A stretch of 64,000 bases of DNA from Fimenecus sp045532175 (GCA_045532175.1 JAZSFK010000054.1:15257-79256), one strand, 5' to 3'. Shown: positions 16,872 through 23,600, numbered from the stretch's first letter. The notes: generated by a model from the sequence alone, not told the origin. A program made the numbers and translations.

Positions 16872-17474
16872 ATGAATAAGAATGAAAGCAAGTACTTTAA
16901 TACTGCTAAAAAAATGGATGAGGCACTTCTTAAGCTTCTTGAAAAGAAGGATTTTGAGTACATTACCATTAAGGAAATTTGTTCAATGGCAGGTGTTAAT
17001 CGTTCAACATTCTATCTTCATTACGAAAATACAAACGACTTATTAAGGGAAGCATCTGACTATATCATCGACAACTTTCTTAGCTATTTTTCAGTTAATA
17101 GAAGTAAGGTTACTATTGATTACCAAAACAGCAAGTTAGAGGATTTGCTTTTTATTACTCCCGAATATTTAACACCCTATTTAACCTATGTTAAGGAAAA
17201 TCAGAGGGTTTTCAAAACTTGCCTTAAACACCTGAATTCTTTGAATTTCAATACAATGTATAACAATATGTTTCAGGCGATTTTCAACCCTTTATTAGGA
17301 CGTTTTAATTTTCCCGAAAATGAAAGAGAATATATCCTGAAATTCTATCTTACAGGCATTACTGCTGTTGTTACAGAATGGATTAATAAGGAGTGTCAGG
17401 ATTCTATTGAGGATATAAGCAAAATTATTATTAATTGTGTTGTGGGTAAGGCAAAAATCTATGGTGAAAATTAA
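16872..17474 (+). CDS. TetR/AcrR-family transcriptional regulator
   Basis: A 200-residue regulator. The N-terminal HTH has EYITIKEICSMAGVNRSTFYLHYENTNDL (residues ~29-57), matching the TetR consensus for DNA-recognition helices. The C-terminal ligand or dimerisation domain resembles the TetR_C_7-like type (LTYVKENQRVFKTCL). It is preceded by AAGGAGG and overlaps the next membrane-protein gene by 14 bp, so the two are translationally coupled. It probably controls this local operon; the ligand is unknown. Confidence 0.88.
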   Translation: MNKNESKYFNTAKKMDEALLKLLEKKDFEYITIKEICSMAGVNRSTFYLHYENTNDLLREASDYIIDNFLSYFSVNRSKVTIDYQNSKLEDLLFITPEYLTPYLTYVKENQRVFKTCLKHLNSLNFNTMYNNMFQAIFNPLLGRFNFPENEREYILKFYLTGITAVVTEWINKECQDSIEDISKIIINCVVGKAKIYGEN

Positions 17475-18051
17475 ATCTTTTCAAATTGCAATATTCAGTT
17501 TGCTTATAAATATTACATACAGTATTTATAATATAGCAATTGGCACAATAACACACTCATGGTGGTTTGTTACCGTAGGGGTGTATTATTCCGTACTCAG
17601 TTTAATGCGATTCGTTGTTTTGTGTACAAGAAAAAAGAAGACTAAGGTTAGTCTGAAAATTTTTACCGGTATAATGTTGGTGTTTACGTCTTTGCCACTT
17701 GCGGGAATGGTAATTCTTTCATCAGTAAAGGACCGTGGTGTAGTTTACCATGAAATTGTGATGATTACCATAGCTCTTTACACCTTTATAAAAATCACGT
17801 TGGCAACAATCAACCTTGTTAAAACAAAAGGCAGAAAGGTATCTGTCACTTTAAATACACTTCGTCACATCTCCTTTGCAGATGCCGCTGTTTCAATCTT
17901 TTCATTACAACGTTCAATGCTTGTATCCTTTGGTGATATGCTGGAAAGCGATATAAGGATTTTTAATATTGTAGTAGGTTCCGTAGTGTGTGTCGTAGTT
18001 TTTTTGTTAGGGCTGGGATTGCTCGGAATAATCGGAAAACGCAGAATATAA
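17461..18051 (+). CDS. multi-pass membrane protein
   Basis: A 196-residue protein with about five to six transmembrane helices separated by short basic loops (TRKKKTK, KTKGRK). The first in-frame ATG with reasonable spacing from GGGTAAGG is at 17461, inside the TetR gene. Small TetR-linked membrane proteins of this kind are common in Clostridia. No transport motif is visible, so I do not assign a function. Confidence 0.7.
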   Translation: MVKIKSFQIAIFSLLINITYSIYNIAIGTITHSWWFVTVGVYYSVLSLMRFVVLCTRKKKTKVSLKIFTGIMLVFTSLPLAGMVILSSVKDRGVVYHEIVMITIALYTFIKITLATINLVKTKGRKVSVTLNTLRHISFADAAVSIFSLQRSMLVSFGDMLESDIRIFNIVVGSVVCVVVFLLGLGLLGIIGKRRI

Positions 18052-18062
18052 TTTAAAATTTT

Positions 18063-18091
18063 GGCGGAGTCGGTTTCAACTCCGTTTTTTG
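18063..18091 (+). terminator. terminator after the TetR/membrane-protein operon
   Basis: CGGAGT (18065-18070) pairs with ACTCCG (18079-18084) and is followed by TTTTTTG. Confidence 0.8.
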
Positions 18092-18112
18092 TTTAATATG
18101 ACAAATATGAAT

Positions 18113-18141
18113 TTGACAAAACTATTCTTGAATGATATACT
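18113..18141 (+). promoter_or_regulatory. strong promoter in the gap before secG
   Basis: Consensus TTGACA (18113-18118) and TATACT (18136-18141) with a 17-bp spacer. No ORF of useful size follows, only structured sequence, so it may drive a small RNA or a long secG leader. Confidence 0.7.
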
Positions 18142-18162
18142 GAAAATAAATTGTTAAGGTGA

Positions 18163-18290
18163 AAATGTTTTAAGAACATTGAATAAAATAAAAAACCGAC
18201 CGCACAAAGAACGGTCGGTGCAGACAACTTCACAAACGCAAATTAATTTTATCGCTGTCTGCAAAACTATTATGTGAAGAAAATACGTTA
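18163..18290. ncRNA. candidate structured RNA with pseudoknot potential
   Basis: The gap between 18092 and 18329 has no gene but several perfect complementary arms. Hairpins are AATGTT/AACATT (18164-18180) and ACCGACCG/CGGTCGGT (18195-18219). Two further 7-bp stems interlock: GCAGACA (18220-18226) with TGTCTGC (18256-18262), and CTTCACA (18228-18234) with TGTGAAG (18273-18279). This order gives an H-type pseudoknot on either strand. The strong plus-strand promoter at 18113 favours the plus strand. The A-tract before the CCGACCG hairpin would be a perfect T-tailed terminator on the minus strand. The strand is therefore unresolved. No known RNA class recognised. Confidence 0.4.
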
Positions 18291-18329
18291 AAATTCATTT
18301 AAAAAATACCAATTTTTTTAAAAAAAGAC

Positions 18330-18358
18330 TTGCATTTTTAATATGACTGTGTTAGAAT
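18330..18358 (+). promoter_or_regulatory. secG promoter
   Basis: TTGCAT (18330-18335) and TAGAAT (18353-18358) with a 17-bp spacer, 43 bp before the secG start codon. Confidence 0.65.
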
Positions 18359-18400
18359 AACAAGGCTGTTAAAATTATATGATATGGAGGTGTGCACAGT

Positions 18401-18655
18401 ATGGCATGGTATCACGTTGTTTTTGGTGTAGCACTTATTGTTTTGGCAATTGTTATTGTTCTACTTATCCTTGTTCAGGAAGGTAATCAGCAAGGTCTTT
18501 CAGGTGCCATTTCTGGTGGCTCTTCAGACTCTTTCTTTGGCAAGAATAAGGGCAGAACAGACGAAGCAAAAAAAGCTTTCTTTACAAAAATTCTGGTTGG
18601 CTTGTTTGCAGTAGTTGTTTTGGCATCAGTTCTTGTAATGCTTTTTGTTAAATAA
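18401..18655 (+). CDS. secG: preprotein translocase subunit SecG
   Basis: An 84-residue SecYEG accessory subunit that helps protein export across the membrane. It has two transmembrane helices (about residues 3-24 and 60-82) joined by the typical glycine/serine-rich loop VQEGNQQGLSGAISGGSS. The ATG at 18401 gives the best spacing to TGGAGGTG; a GTG nine bases earlier overlaps the ribosome binding site. secG is often followed by rnr and smpB in Clostridia. Here tRNA-Lys and the prophage follow. Confidence 0.95.
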   Translation: MAWYHVVFGVALIVLAIVIVLLILVQEGNQQGLSGAISGGSSDSFFGKNKGRTDEAKKAFFTKILVGLFAVVVLASVLVMLFVK

Positions 18656-18678
18656 AAAAATCCCGAATTACTTCGGGA
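18654..18678 (-). terminator. hairpin between secG and tRNA-Lys
   Basis: TCCCGAA/TTCGGGA with a TTAC loop (18661-18678). It has a seven-T tail only on the minus strand. On the plus strand it may act as a weak terminator or processing stem between secG and the tRNA. Confidence 0.5.
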
Positions 18679-18684
18679 ATATAT

Positions 18685-18760
18685 GATCCACTAGCTCAGT
18701 TGGCAGAGCACTTGACTTTTAATCAAGGTGTCCGGAGTTCGAATCTCCGGTGGATCACCA
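18685..18760 (+). tRNA. tRNA-Lys(TTT)
   Basis: A 76-nt tRNA with encoded CCA. The acceptor stem GATCCAC/GTGGATC is perfect, the D-arm is GCTC...GAGC and the anticodon stem CTTGA/TCAAG carries loop CTTTTAA, so the anticodon is TTT. The T-arm is CGGAG-TTCGAAT-CTCCG. Bases from 18714 to the end, including the anticodon, belong to the 50-bp repeat shared with attR. The prophage therefore supplies this 3' half and keeps the tRNA functional. Confidence 0.98.
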
Positions 18761-18763
18761 GTT
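18714..18763. repeat. attL core, 50-bp direct repeat
   Basis: Identical to 56020-56069. It covers the anticodon loop, T-arm, acceptor 3' strand, CCA and three further bases of tRNA-Lys. The neighbouring bases differ on both sides, which defines the core limits. Confidence 0.95.
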
Positions 18764-18764
18764 T

Positions 18765-18813
18765 AAAAAACCTCGTAGTTCCTTGATAAATAAGGATTCG
18801 CGAGGTTTTTTTC
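18765..18813. terminator. phage-borne terminator behind tRNA-Lys at attL
   Basis: AAAAAACCTCG (18765-18775) pairs with CGAGGTTTTTTT (18801-18812), and an inner CCTT/AAGG extends the stem. It replaces the native tRNA terminator, which now lies right of attR. Confidence 0.75.
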
Positions 18814-18845
18814 TTTTCTATTTTCTTATTTTCAAAATTACAAAA

Positions 18846-18900
18846 AGTTGCAAAATATTGCATAAAATTGCATAAAAAGTTCGTAAATTTTTCGTAAAAT
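18846..18900. promoter_or_regulatory. candidate integrase arm-type binding sites
   Basis: Two exact tandem 10-bp repeats ATTGCATAAA (18857-18866 and 18867-18876) are followed by TTCGTAAATT (18880-18889) and TTCGTAAAAT (18891-18900). They lie between the att core and int, where tyrosine integrases usually have arm sites. Confidence 0.5.
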
Positions 18901-18902
18901 TA

Positions 18903-18930
18903 AAGGCAGAGGTTTTAACCACTCTGCCTT
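18903..18930 (-). terminator. int terminator overlapping the stop codon
   Basis: On the minus strand GGCAGAG and CTCTGCC (arms at 18922-18928 and 18905-18911) form a stem followed by a T-rich tail. The int stop codon lies in the loop. Confidence 0.65.
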
Positions 18931-19979
18931 TTTTCGTTTATATATTCATTTAACGTTTTGGCTGCAGATTCTTTACGGTCCATTCGCACGTGAGTATAGA
19001 TGTCTCGTGTTAGCTGTATGGTTGAGTGTCCCATTAAGCCCTGTGCAACTTTTTCATCAATACCTGCATCATATAGAATAGTTGCGTATGCATGACGTAG
19101 CTGATGAGGTGTAAAAGCAGTATTAGTTTCTTTTTGATATTTCTGCCATCGTTTTCTTAATGCTGATTTGGTTAATGGTTCTGCCCCACCAAAAATGAAG
19201 TAATCAGCAGGTTGGTCCTTTTCCATATCTTTAAGGCGATTTGCAAGACAATCAAGCATCATAACTTCTCTGATACCGGCATCACTCTTTGGATGAGGCG
19301 AAAGTATAGGCTTGTTTTGGTTCATACCACTATAGTTTATACTTTTACTAATTCTTATGGTTTTCTTTTTGAAATCTACATCCTTCCATTGAAGTGCAAG
19401 AGCTTCACCACGTCTGCACCCGGTAAAAAGAATTAAGTATGCGAACATACCAAAGGTAACATCAGCGGATTGCATCACGGTTTCGATTTCTTCATCAGAG
19501 GGAAGTTCTCTTTTGGCCTTGGGTAGATTTCTTGGTACAGAAACTGTTGTTACTGGGTTAATATCTAAATATTCGTTAAGGACCGCAAATTTAAAAATAA
19601 GATTTAATACTATTCGTTGCACTCGTACAGTTTGTGCAGAATATTTTTGTTTTGCCATGCGGTCTAAAATTCGTTTGATATCTAAAGGAGTAATATCTTT
19701 TATTTCTTTTTTTCCAAAAGATTCTACAGCTCGTTTATATGCAGGCATGTAACAAATTTGAGTACCACCTTCTACATCTTCACAATGATTTTCAAACCAT
19801 TCATCAGCAACACGTTCAAAATATATTTTTTGTTGTTCTTCAAGTTCTGTCTTATAAGCATTTACTTTTTCAACAAGTTCAAACTCATCTTGATAATAAA
19901 AGTGTTTTCTTATTTTTTCATTGTTAATTACAAAAGTAATTACTTTTTCATAATTGCCGTCTTTTCTCTTTTTAGGCAT
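18915..19979 (-). CDS. int: phage integrase, tyrosine recombinase
   Basis: A 354-residue site-specific recombinase that inserts and excises the prophage at tRNA-Lys. It has an N-terminal AP2-like arm-binding region (residues 1-55), a SAM-like core-binding domain (about 60-150) and the catalytic domain. Catalytic residues visible are R189 (TGCRRGEAL), K231 (KSDAGIR), H302 and R305 (HQLRH), H318 (GHST) and nucleophile Y328 (DIYTHV). I chose the start at 19979 because AAAAAGGAG lies 6-7 bases upstream; the frame extends 8 codons further without one. It sits next to attL, reading toward it. Confidence 0.97.
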   Translation of the reverse strand: MPKKRKDGNYEKVITFVINNEKIRKHFYYQDEFELVEKVNAYKTELEEQQKIYFERVADEWFENHCEDVEGGTQICYMPAYKRAVESFGKKEIKDITPLDIKRILDRMAKQKYSAQTVRVQRIVLNLIFKFAVLNEYLDINPVTTVSVPRNLPKAKRELPSDEEIETVMQSADVTFGMFAYLILFTGCRRGEALALQWKDVDFKKKTIRISKSINYSGMNQNKPILSPHPKSDAGIREVMMLDCLANRLKDMEKDQPADYFIFGGAEPLTKSALRKRWQKYQKETNTAFTPHQLRHAYATILYDAGIDEKVAQGLMGHSTIQLTRDIYTHVRMDRKESAAKTLNEYINEKRQSG

Positions 19980-20016
19980 TATACCACTCCTTTTTGGGCA
20001 CAAAAATGCCCGAGAC

Positions 20017-20133
20017 TTGATTTTTCAGTCCGGGTGTGATACAATATAACCGCTTTGGAGAGCCGGTTATGAGTATCACACTCAGACCGTATATGAACCG
20101 TTCATCTGTTGGTAGCAGATGGGCGGTTTTTAT
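20017..20133 (+). ncRNA. candidate small RNA opposite the int leader
   Basis: On the plus strand TTGATT (20017-20022) and TACAAT (20040-20045) with a 17-bp spacer could start a transcript near 20052. An intrinsic terminator, CATCTG/CAGATG inside ACCG.../...CGGT followed by TTTTT (about 20096-20132), would end it after about 80 nt. No protein frame fits. The region also holds a long hairpin: GTGTGATAC 20034-20042 with GTATCACAC 20073-20081, and inside it ATAACCG 20046-20052 with CGGTTAT 20064-20070. On the other strand this hairpin lies in the 5' leader of int. An antisense regulator of int is possible. Confidence 0.4.
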
Positions 20134-20135
20134 TA

Positions 20136-20321
20136 TTATATGAAAATAAATAAAAACGCAAATGTGCCGACAAGACATCCAATAATGAATATTATACTAA
20201 ATAGACCATCCGGAAAATCTTTCTTTGTGATTGCGGTGAAAGGAATAGTTAACAATGGGAGAATTATTCCAAAAATACATAGTGAAAAGCAAAAACTTGA
20301 GAAAAGGGCTACAATTAAATT
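20136..20321 (-). pseudogene. in-frame 3' remnant of the YHYH gene after a TGA stop
   Basis: Directly after the TGA at 20324-20322, the same frame continues for 61 codons to a TAA at 20136. It would encode two hydrophobic helices (starting NLIVALFSSF and FSIIFIIGCL) separated by ITKKDFPDG. No start codon with a ribosome binding site lies between. The simplest reading is a C-terminal membrane domain cut off by a nonsense change. Confidence 0.5.
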
Positions 20322-20702
20322 TCAAACCTTTTCCACAAAGTTTTTTACCGAATCACTGGAAGATGGCTTTTCTTCTTCGTAATCAGAATCATCTGTGTTA
20401 TTATCTTCTTCATAAAAATGTGTTGTTTCTTCTTTATTATATTGGCTATTATCGTAGAAATAGTTTTGGTCTGTTTCGTTATCGTTTTCAATTATTCCGT
20501 GGTTAGTTTTATCATCAAAATCATACGGACAGTCTCCGTTTGGATGCTGATGGGCAGAGTATCCGTGGTGATAGTGGTATTCTCCCGCTGAACTATCATA
20601 GTGACCGCCACTTGAATCAGTCTTGCCTGAATGAGCAAAGCACAGAACGGTGAAGGATAAGCCACAGATTATTGCAGTTATAATACATAGTACTTTTTTC
20701 AT
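20322..20702 (-). CDS. secreted YHYH-domain protein
   Basis: A 126-residue protein with a signal peptide (residues 1-23, cleavage near CFAHS). Its histidine-rich YHYH module (GGHYDSSAGEYHYHHGYSAHQH, about residues 32-53, broken here only for description) is common in phage and clostridial exported proteins and may bind metal. An acidic low-complexity tail follows. The gene lies in the minus-strand lysogeny block with the membrane protein and repressor, so it is probably expressed in the lysogen. The frame continues after the stop with two membrane helices, which suggests a truncated protein. Confidence 0.7.
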   Translation of the reverse strand: MKKVLCIITAIICGLSFTVLCFAHSGKTDSSGGHYDSSAGEYHYHHGYSAHQHPNGDCPYDFDDKTNHGIIENDNETDQNYFYDNSQYNKEETTHFYEEDNNTDDSDYEEEKPSSSDSVKNFVEKV

Positions 20703-20710
20703 AACATTTT

Positions 20711-21037
20711 TTAATACTCGTCATCGTTTATATTCAACTTTTCTTCTAAATGATTTTTACGAGATTGAAGATAAGTAATAGATGTAAACAAATCGGTAAC
20801 AGCAGCAAAAGCTAATATTGAAAGAATATATATTATAGTGCCAAAGAAAATTGACATAATTATAAGATATAAGAAGTTTTCAAGAGCATCCACACCGCCA
20901 TTGATTGTATACATTACAATTCCACATAATATTGAAGAAAGTACTATCATTATGATATTTCTTTTTCTTTTCTCTTTATCTAACTTTTTTTCAACAACAG
21001 TGAGCTCATATTCTAATCTGCTTCTTTCCTCATCCAT
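20711..21037 (-). CDS. small membrane protein with coiled-coil ends
   Basis: A 108-residue protein. A charged coiled-coil N-terminus (residues 1-27), two or three hydrophobic segments (about 28-48 and 53-80) and a charged C-terminus are visible. It sits 18 bp downstream of the repressor gene and 8 bp upstream of the YHYH gene, which suggests one lysogeny transcript. It may be a superinfection-exclusion or lysogenic-conversion protein; that is inference from position only. Confidence 0.65.
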   Translation of the reverse strand: MDEERSRLEYELTVVEKKLDKEKRKRNIIMIVLSSILCGIVMYTINGGVDALENFLYLIIMSIFFGTIIYILSILAFAAVTDLFTSITYLQSRKNHLEEKLNINDDEY

Positions 21038-21055
21038 AATAACTACCTCAAATGT

Positions 21056-21685
21056 TTAAAATTTTGCTCTTAATTCTACTACCTTTCCGAGAACACGGAT
21101 AGGTAGTTTTTCTATTTGTTCATTTGTATAGGTCATTACATCATAAGCCGGATTATTGGGAATAAGGTTAATACCACCATTAAATTTCTGTACCTTTTTG
21201 ATTGTAGCTTCATCACCGTTTATAAGGACGATTGCTGTTTCACCACTTTCAACGTCAGGCTGTTTGCGAACTATAACGACATCCCCTTCGGTAATTCGTG
21301 GTTCCATGCTGTTGCCTTTAATCTGAAGTCCAAAGAACTCACCCTGATGTGCCATTTCTTCACTAATTTCTTCGTAATCAATTATGTATTCAACTGCATC
21401 CATTGGAATACCGGCACGAACTAAACCGAGAACGGGAACTTTAACGGCTGCCTTTTTATTGGAATCTTTTTGCTGAGAATCGTATCCAGCAATAGCACCA
21501 GGAGTGATTTTTAAGATTTGAGATAATAAAGCAATTTTATCTCTACCCATATTTGCAATATTACCTGACTCCCATCGTGAAACAGTTGCTTCACTTACTC
21601 CAACATAGTTTGCGACCTGCTTCATAGTTAAATTTAATTCTTTTCTTTTGCTTCGAAGCAACTCATTTGTGTTCACTTTTTTCAC
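21056..21685 (-). CDS. prophage repressor, XRE HTH plus S24 (LexA/CI-like) peptidase domain
   Basis: A 209-residue repressor. Residues 8-62 are a Cro/C1 HTH (MKQVANYVGVSEATVSRWESG). Residues ~80-209 form the self-cleaving S24 domain with cleavage site A91-G92 (VRAG), nucleophile S126 (GNSMEP) and K163, 37 residues later as in LexA. RecA filaments formed on DNA damage should trigger autocleavage and induction. It is divergent from the cro-like gene, and the shared region holds palindromic operators, one overlapping its own -35. Confidence 0.96.
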   Translation of the reverse strand: MKKVNTNELLRSKRKELNLTMKQVANYVGVSEATVSRWESGNIANMGRDKIALLSQILKITPGAIAGYDSQQKDSNKKAAVKVPVLGLVRAGIPMDAVEYIIDYEEISEEMAHQGEFFGLQIKGNSMEPRITEGDVVIVRKQPDVESGETAIVLINGDEATIKKVQKFNGGINLIPNNPAYDVMTYTNEQIEKLPIRVLGKVVELRAKF

Positions 21686-21708
21686 CTCTAATTGGAATTT
21701 GTAGTTGT

Positions 21709-21737
21709 ATTATAATATTATTTTTGCGAAAATGCAA
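21709..21737 (-). promoter_or_regulatory. repressor promoter (maintenance promoter)
   Basis: On the minus strand TTGCAT (21737-21732) and TATAAT (21714-21709) with a 17-bp spacer. The -35 lies inside operator O1. Confidence 0.75.
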
Positions 21738-21825
21738 GTTTTTTTATAAAAAAAGCAAAAAAACTTGCGAAAAGGTATTGACAAGTGATTTTTGATTTGT
21801 TATCATTGACTTACGGAAACGCAAG
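21723..21825. promoter_or_regulatory. operators O1-O3 of the lysis/lysogeny switch
   Basis: Sites matching CTTGCG-NNNN-CGCAAG lie at 21723-21738 (TTTGCGAAAATGCAAG), 21764-21779 (a good left half only) and 21810-21825 (CTTACGGAAACGCAAG). They overlap the repressor -35, the early -35 and the early start region, so binding could repress both promoters. Confidence 0.75.
21778..21806 (+). promoter_or_regulatory. early lytic promoter
   Basis: TTGACA (21778-21783) and TATCAT (21801-21806) with a 17-bp spacer. O2 touches the -35 and O3 lies just after the -10. Confidence 0.8.
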
Positions 21826-21840
21826 AAAGAGGTGAAAATA

Positions 21841-22059
21841 ATGGCAACAGGAAAATTTGTACCGGAATTATTGAAATCAGAAATGGTCAAAAATAAGATA
21901 AATGCAGAATCTATGTCTGATAAGTTAGGCATCAATTTAACCACATTTTACCGCAAACTCAATGGCGAAAGTGAATTCAATCGTCAAGAGATGGGTATTA
22001 TGAAAAATGTGTTGAGTCTTTCTAACGATGATATGGATTCTATTTTTTTTGCTTCATGA
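21841..22059 (+). CDS. Cro-like HTH protein (DUF739-like)
   Basis: A 72-residue HTH protein with SDKLGINLTTFYRKLNGESEF (residues ~26-46) and a C-terminal SNDDMDSIFFA. It resembles the DUF739/Cro-type proteins encoded first in the early operon of Firmicute phages. The ATG at 21841 follows GAGGTGAAAATA; a GTG nine bases earlier sits in the ribosome binding site. It probably competes with the repressor for the same operators and favours lytic growth. Confidence 0.82.
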   Translation: MATGKFVPELLKSEMVKNKINAESMSDKLGINLTTFYRKLNGESEFNRQEMGIMKNVLSLSNDDMDSIFFAS

Positions 22060-22075
22060 CTTGCGGAAACGCAAG
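22060..22075. promoter_or_regulatory. operator O4, perfect palindrome
   Basis: CTTGCGGAAACGCAAG is a perfect 6-4-6 palindrome directly after the cro-like stop codon. It gives the full consensus of the switch operators. The 259 bp from here to the next gene also hold a hairpin CTTTATGA/TCATAAAG (22199-22223) but no gene I can support. Confidence 0.7.
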
Positions 22076-22318
22076 AAATGATATCACAGGGCTTTTCCGC
22101 CGTATAGGCTGAAAAAACATTTTTTCTGTATTTTAATTTTTGCAAAATTATAACAACTTATGTGAATCTGCCACCGACTCTCCAGAGTTGCTTATCTGCT
22201 TTATGACCTGAGCAATCATAAAGTGAAAATCTCCTTAAATTATATATAACATTTTTACATAGCATCAGTCTGTGCGGTGGAAAAGCTCTGTGAAGAAAAA
22301 GAAAAGGAAGGTGAATTT

Positions 22319-22507
22319 ATGCCAAGAGAAAAAGAATTGTATCGTGAATATGTTGAACGTCTTGATGAACGCTTTCCAAATAAGGAACATCTTTCTGTGA
22401 ATGACTGTGTAGAGTTTCTTGGTTTGAACTTCAGAACAGTCAAAAAAAGATATGGTATCACGAAAGACGGTATATCAAAATTAAAATTTGCAAGACTTTT
22501 AAGTTGA
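22319..22507 (+). CDS. small HTH protein, possible excisionase-like or early regulator
   Basis: A 62-residue protein. HLSVNDCVEFLGLNFRTVKKRYGI (residues ~23-46) looks like a winged-helix/MerR-type DNA-binding helix pair. The protein is basic. The ATG at 22319 follows AAGGAAGGTG. Position after cro and before the early small genes fits an excisionase or early regulator; neither is proven. Confidence 0.6.
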   Translation: MPREKELYREYVERLDERFPNKEHLSVNDCVEFLGLNFRTVKKRYGITKDGISKLKFARLLS

Positions 22508-22520
22508 AAGGAGTGACTAA

Positions 22521-22709
22521 ATGCGGAAATTTGTAAATTATCAAGAAATGAAGGCTTTTGTGTTTCCGACCTTCTGTGGGAAATACAGAGTTGAAATTGA
22601 AGACTCTACAGGTCAGACAATTGAAAATACTCTTGTTGACTCTGAAGACAAAATTGGTGGGATACTCAACAAGCACGGTGACGGTCTATGGATAGAACAA
22701 GCAACGTAA
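22521..22709 (+). CDS. hypothetical early phage protein, 62 residues
   Basis: Preceded by GAAAGGAG at good distance, 13 bp after the HTH gene. It is small and probably beta-rich (YRVEIEDSTGQTIENTLVD). Its 3' end overlaps the next gene by 22 bp. No family recognised. Confidence 0.55.
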   Translation: MRKFVNYQEMKAFVFPTFCGKYRVEIEDSTGQTIENTLVDSEDKIGGILNKHGDGLWIEQAT

Positions 22710-22918
22710 TACCTCATTCAAAGAAATATGCCGGGTGTACAGCCAAAATTCAAACCTTAAAAAACGGAAGAGTTACATTAACTGTTCATAATAAAGAAAT
22801 GAAAATGATATTGCATAGGGAATGTGATTCTAAAGAAGAGGCTAAACGGCTTTTGCAACTCAGCGGTCAGCAGTTCCAAAAGGTACAGGAAACAATAATC
22901 TATGTAGTAAGGGAGTGA
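22688..22918 (+). CDS. hypothetical early phage protein, 76 residues
   Basis: A basic protein starting inside the preceding gene (overlap 22 bp) after CACGGTGACGG. The core TAKIQTLKNGRVTLTVHNKEMKMIL looks like beta-strands, followed by one helix. It may be translationally coupled to its neighbour. No function can be assigned. Confidence 0.5.
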   Translation: MDRTSNVIPHSKKYAGCTAKIQTLKNGRVTLTVHNKEMKMILHRECDSKEEAKRLLQLSGQQFQKVQETIIYVVRE

Positions 22919-22922
22919 CAAA

Positions 22923-23318
22923 ATGACAACAAATTTTATTGTTCAAATACTTATAATCTTCGTTGTTGCCGGCCTTCTGATATACGGATTTACCAAGGAA
23001 GAAGATGTTATAGCATGGGAACAACGAACCATAATAAAGTTGTTTCGCTACATATACAACAGAATAGTTGCCTATGAGAATTGGCGAGATATGAAAAAGG
23101 CAGGTGTTAAACCTCATGATGTAATAAATGCTTTGTTTGAGCAAACTTATCATTACTATGATGGCTACAAAACCATACATAATATTATAGGCAACGAGGA
23201 CCACGAATTGGTTGTGGCAATGAGAAATAAATGGTATGCCTGTTACAAGGTTATACTGGAAAGTGGTTTAGATGATATGTATATGGAGTTCGTTATAAAC
23301 AAGCAAAAATCATATTGA
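22923..23318 (+). CDS. membrane-anchored early phage protein
   Basis: A 131-residue protein with an N-terminal transmembrane helix (residues 5-23) and a cytosolic helical domain rich in aromatic residues (YHYYDGYKTIHNII). It begins 4 bp after the previous gene, after AAGGGAGTGACAA. Function unknown. Confidence 0.6.
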   Translation: MTTNFIVQILIIFVVAGLLIYGFTKEEDVIAWEQRTIIKLFRYIYNRIVAYENWRDMKKAGVKPHDVINALFEQTYHYYDGYKTIHNIIGNEDHELVVAMRNKWYACYKVILESGLDDMYMEFVINKQKSY

Positions 23319-23357
23319 TAGTTTTACAACTCACATTTTAGGTAAAGGAGTGAAAAT

Positions 23358-23600
23358 ATGAAGACTGTAAACAAAGAAACATTTGAGCCAAAGCACGATT
23401 GCTGGGCCTGTGTGAACGGCGAATGTCAGATTCTTACAGTGACCCATTGTAAACGTTCTAAAAAGTGCGGACATTATCAGACTGCTGTTCAACGTGATGC
23501 AGGTGTCAAGAAAGCACAGGCAAGGCTTGAGAATTTAGGTATCAATGTCAGCAAGTACAGTGTGTTGACACAAAAAAATAACCGTGTCAGCGGGAACTAA
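23358..23600 (+). CDS. cysteine-rich small protein, probable zinc binder
   Basis: An 80-residue protein with C15, C18, C23, C31, C37 and H30/H39 (HDCWACVNGEC...HCKRSKKCGH), a spacing that suggests a zinc knuckle. It is preceded by AAAGGAGTG. Similar short cysteine-rich proteins are common in early regions of clostridial phages. Role unknown. Confidence 0.6.
   Translation: MKTVNKETFEPKHDCWACVNGECQILTVTHCKRSKKCGHYQTAVQRDAGVKKAQARLENLGINVSKYSVLTQKNNRVSGN

Noticed and set aside
20119..20382. Plus-strand ORF of 87 codons
   Set aside because: It lies antisense to the YHYH gene and its hydrophobic extension, has no ribosome binding site and starts inside a terminator hairpin.
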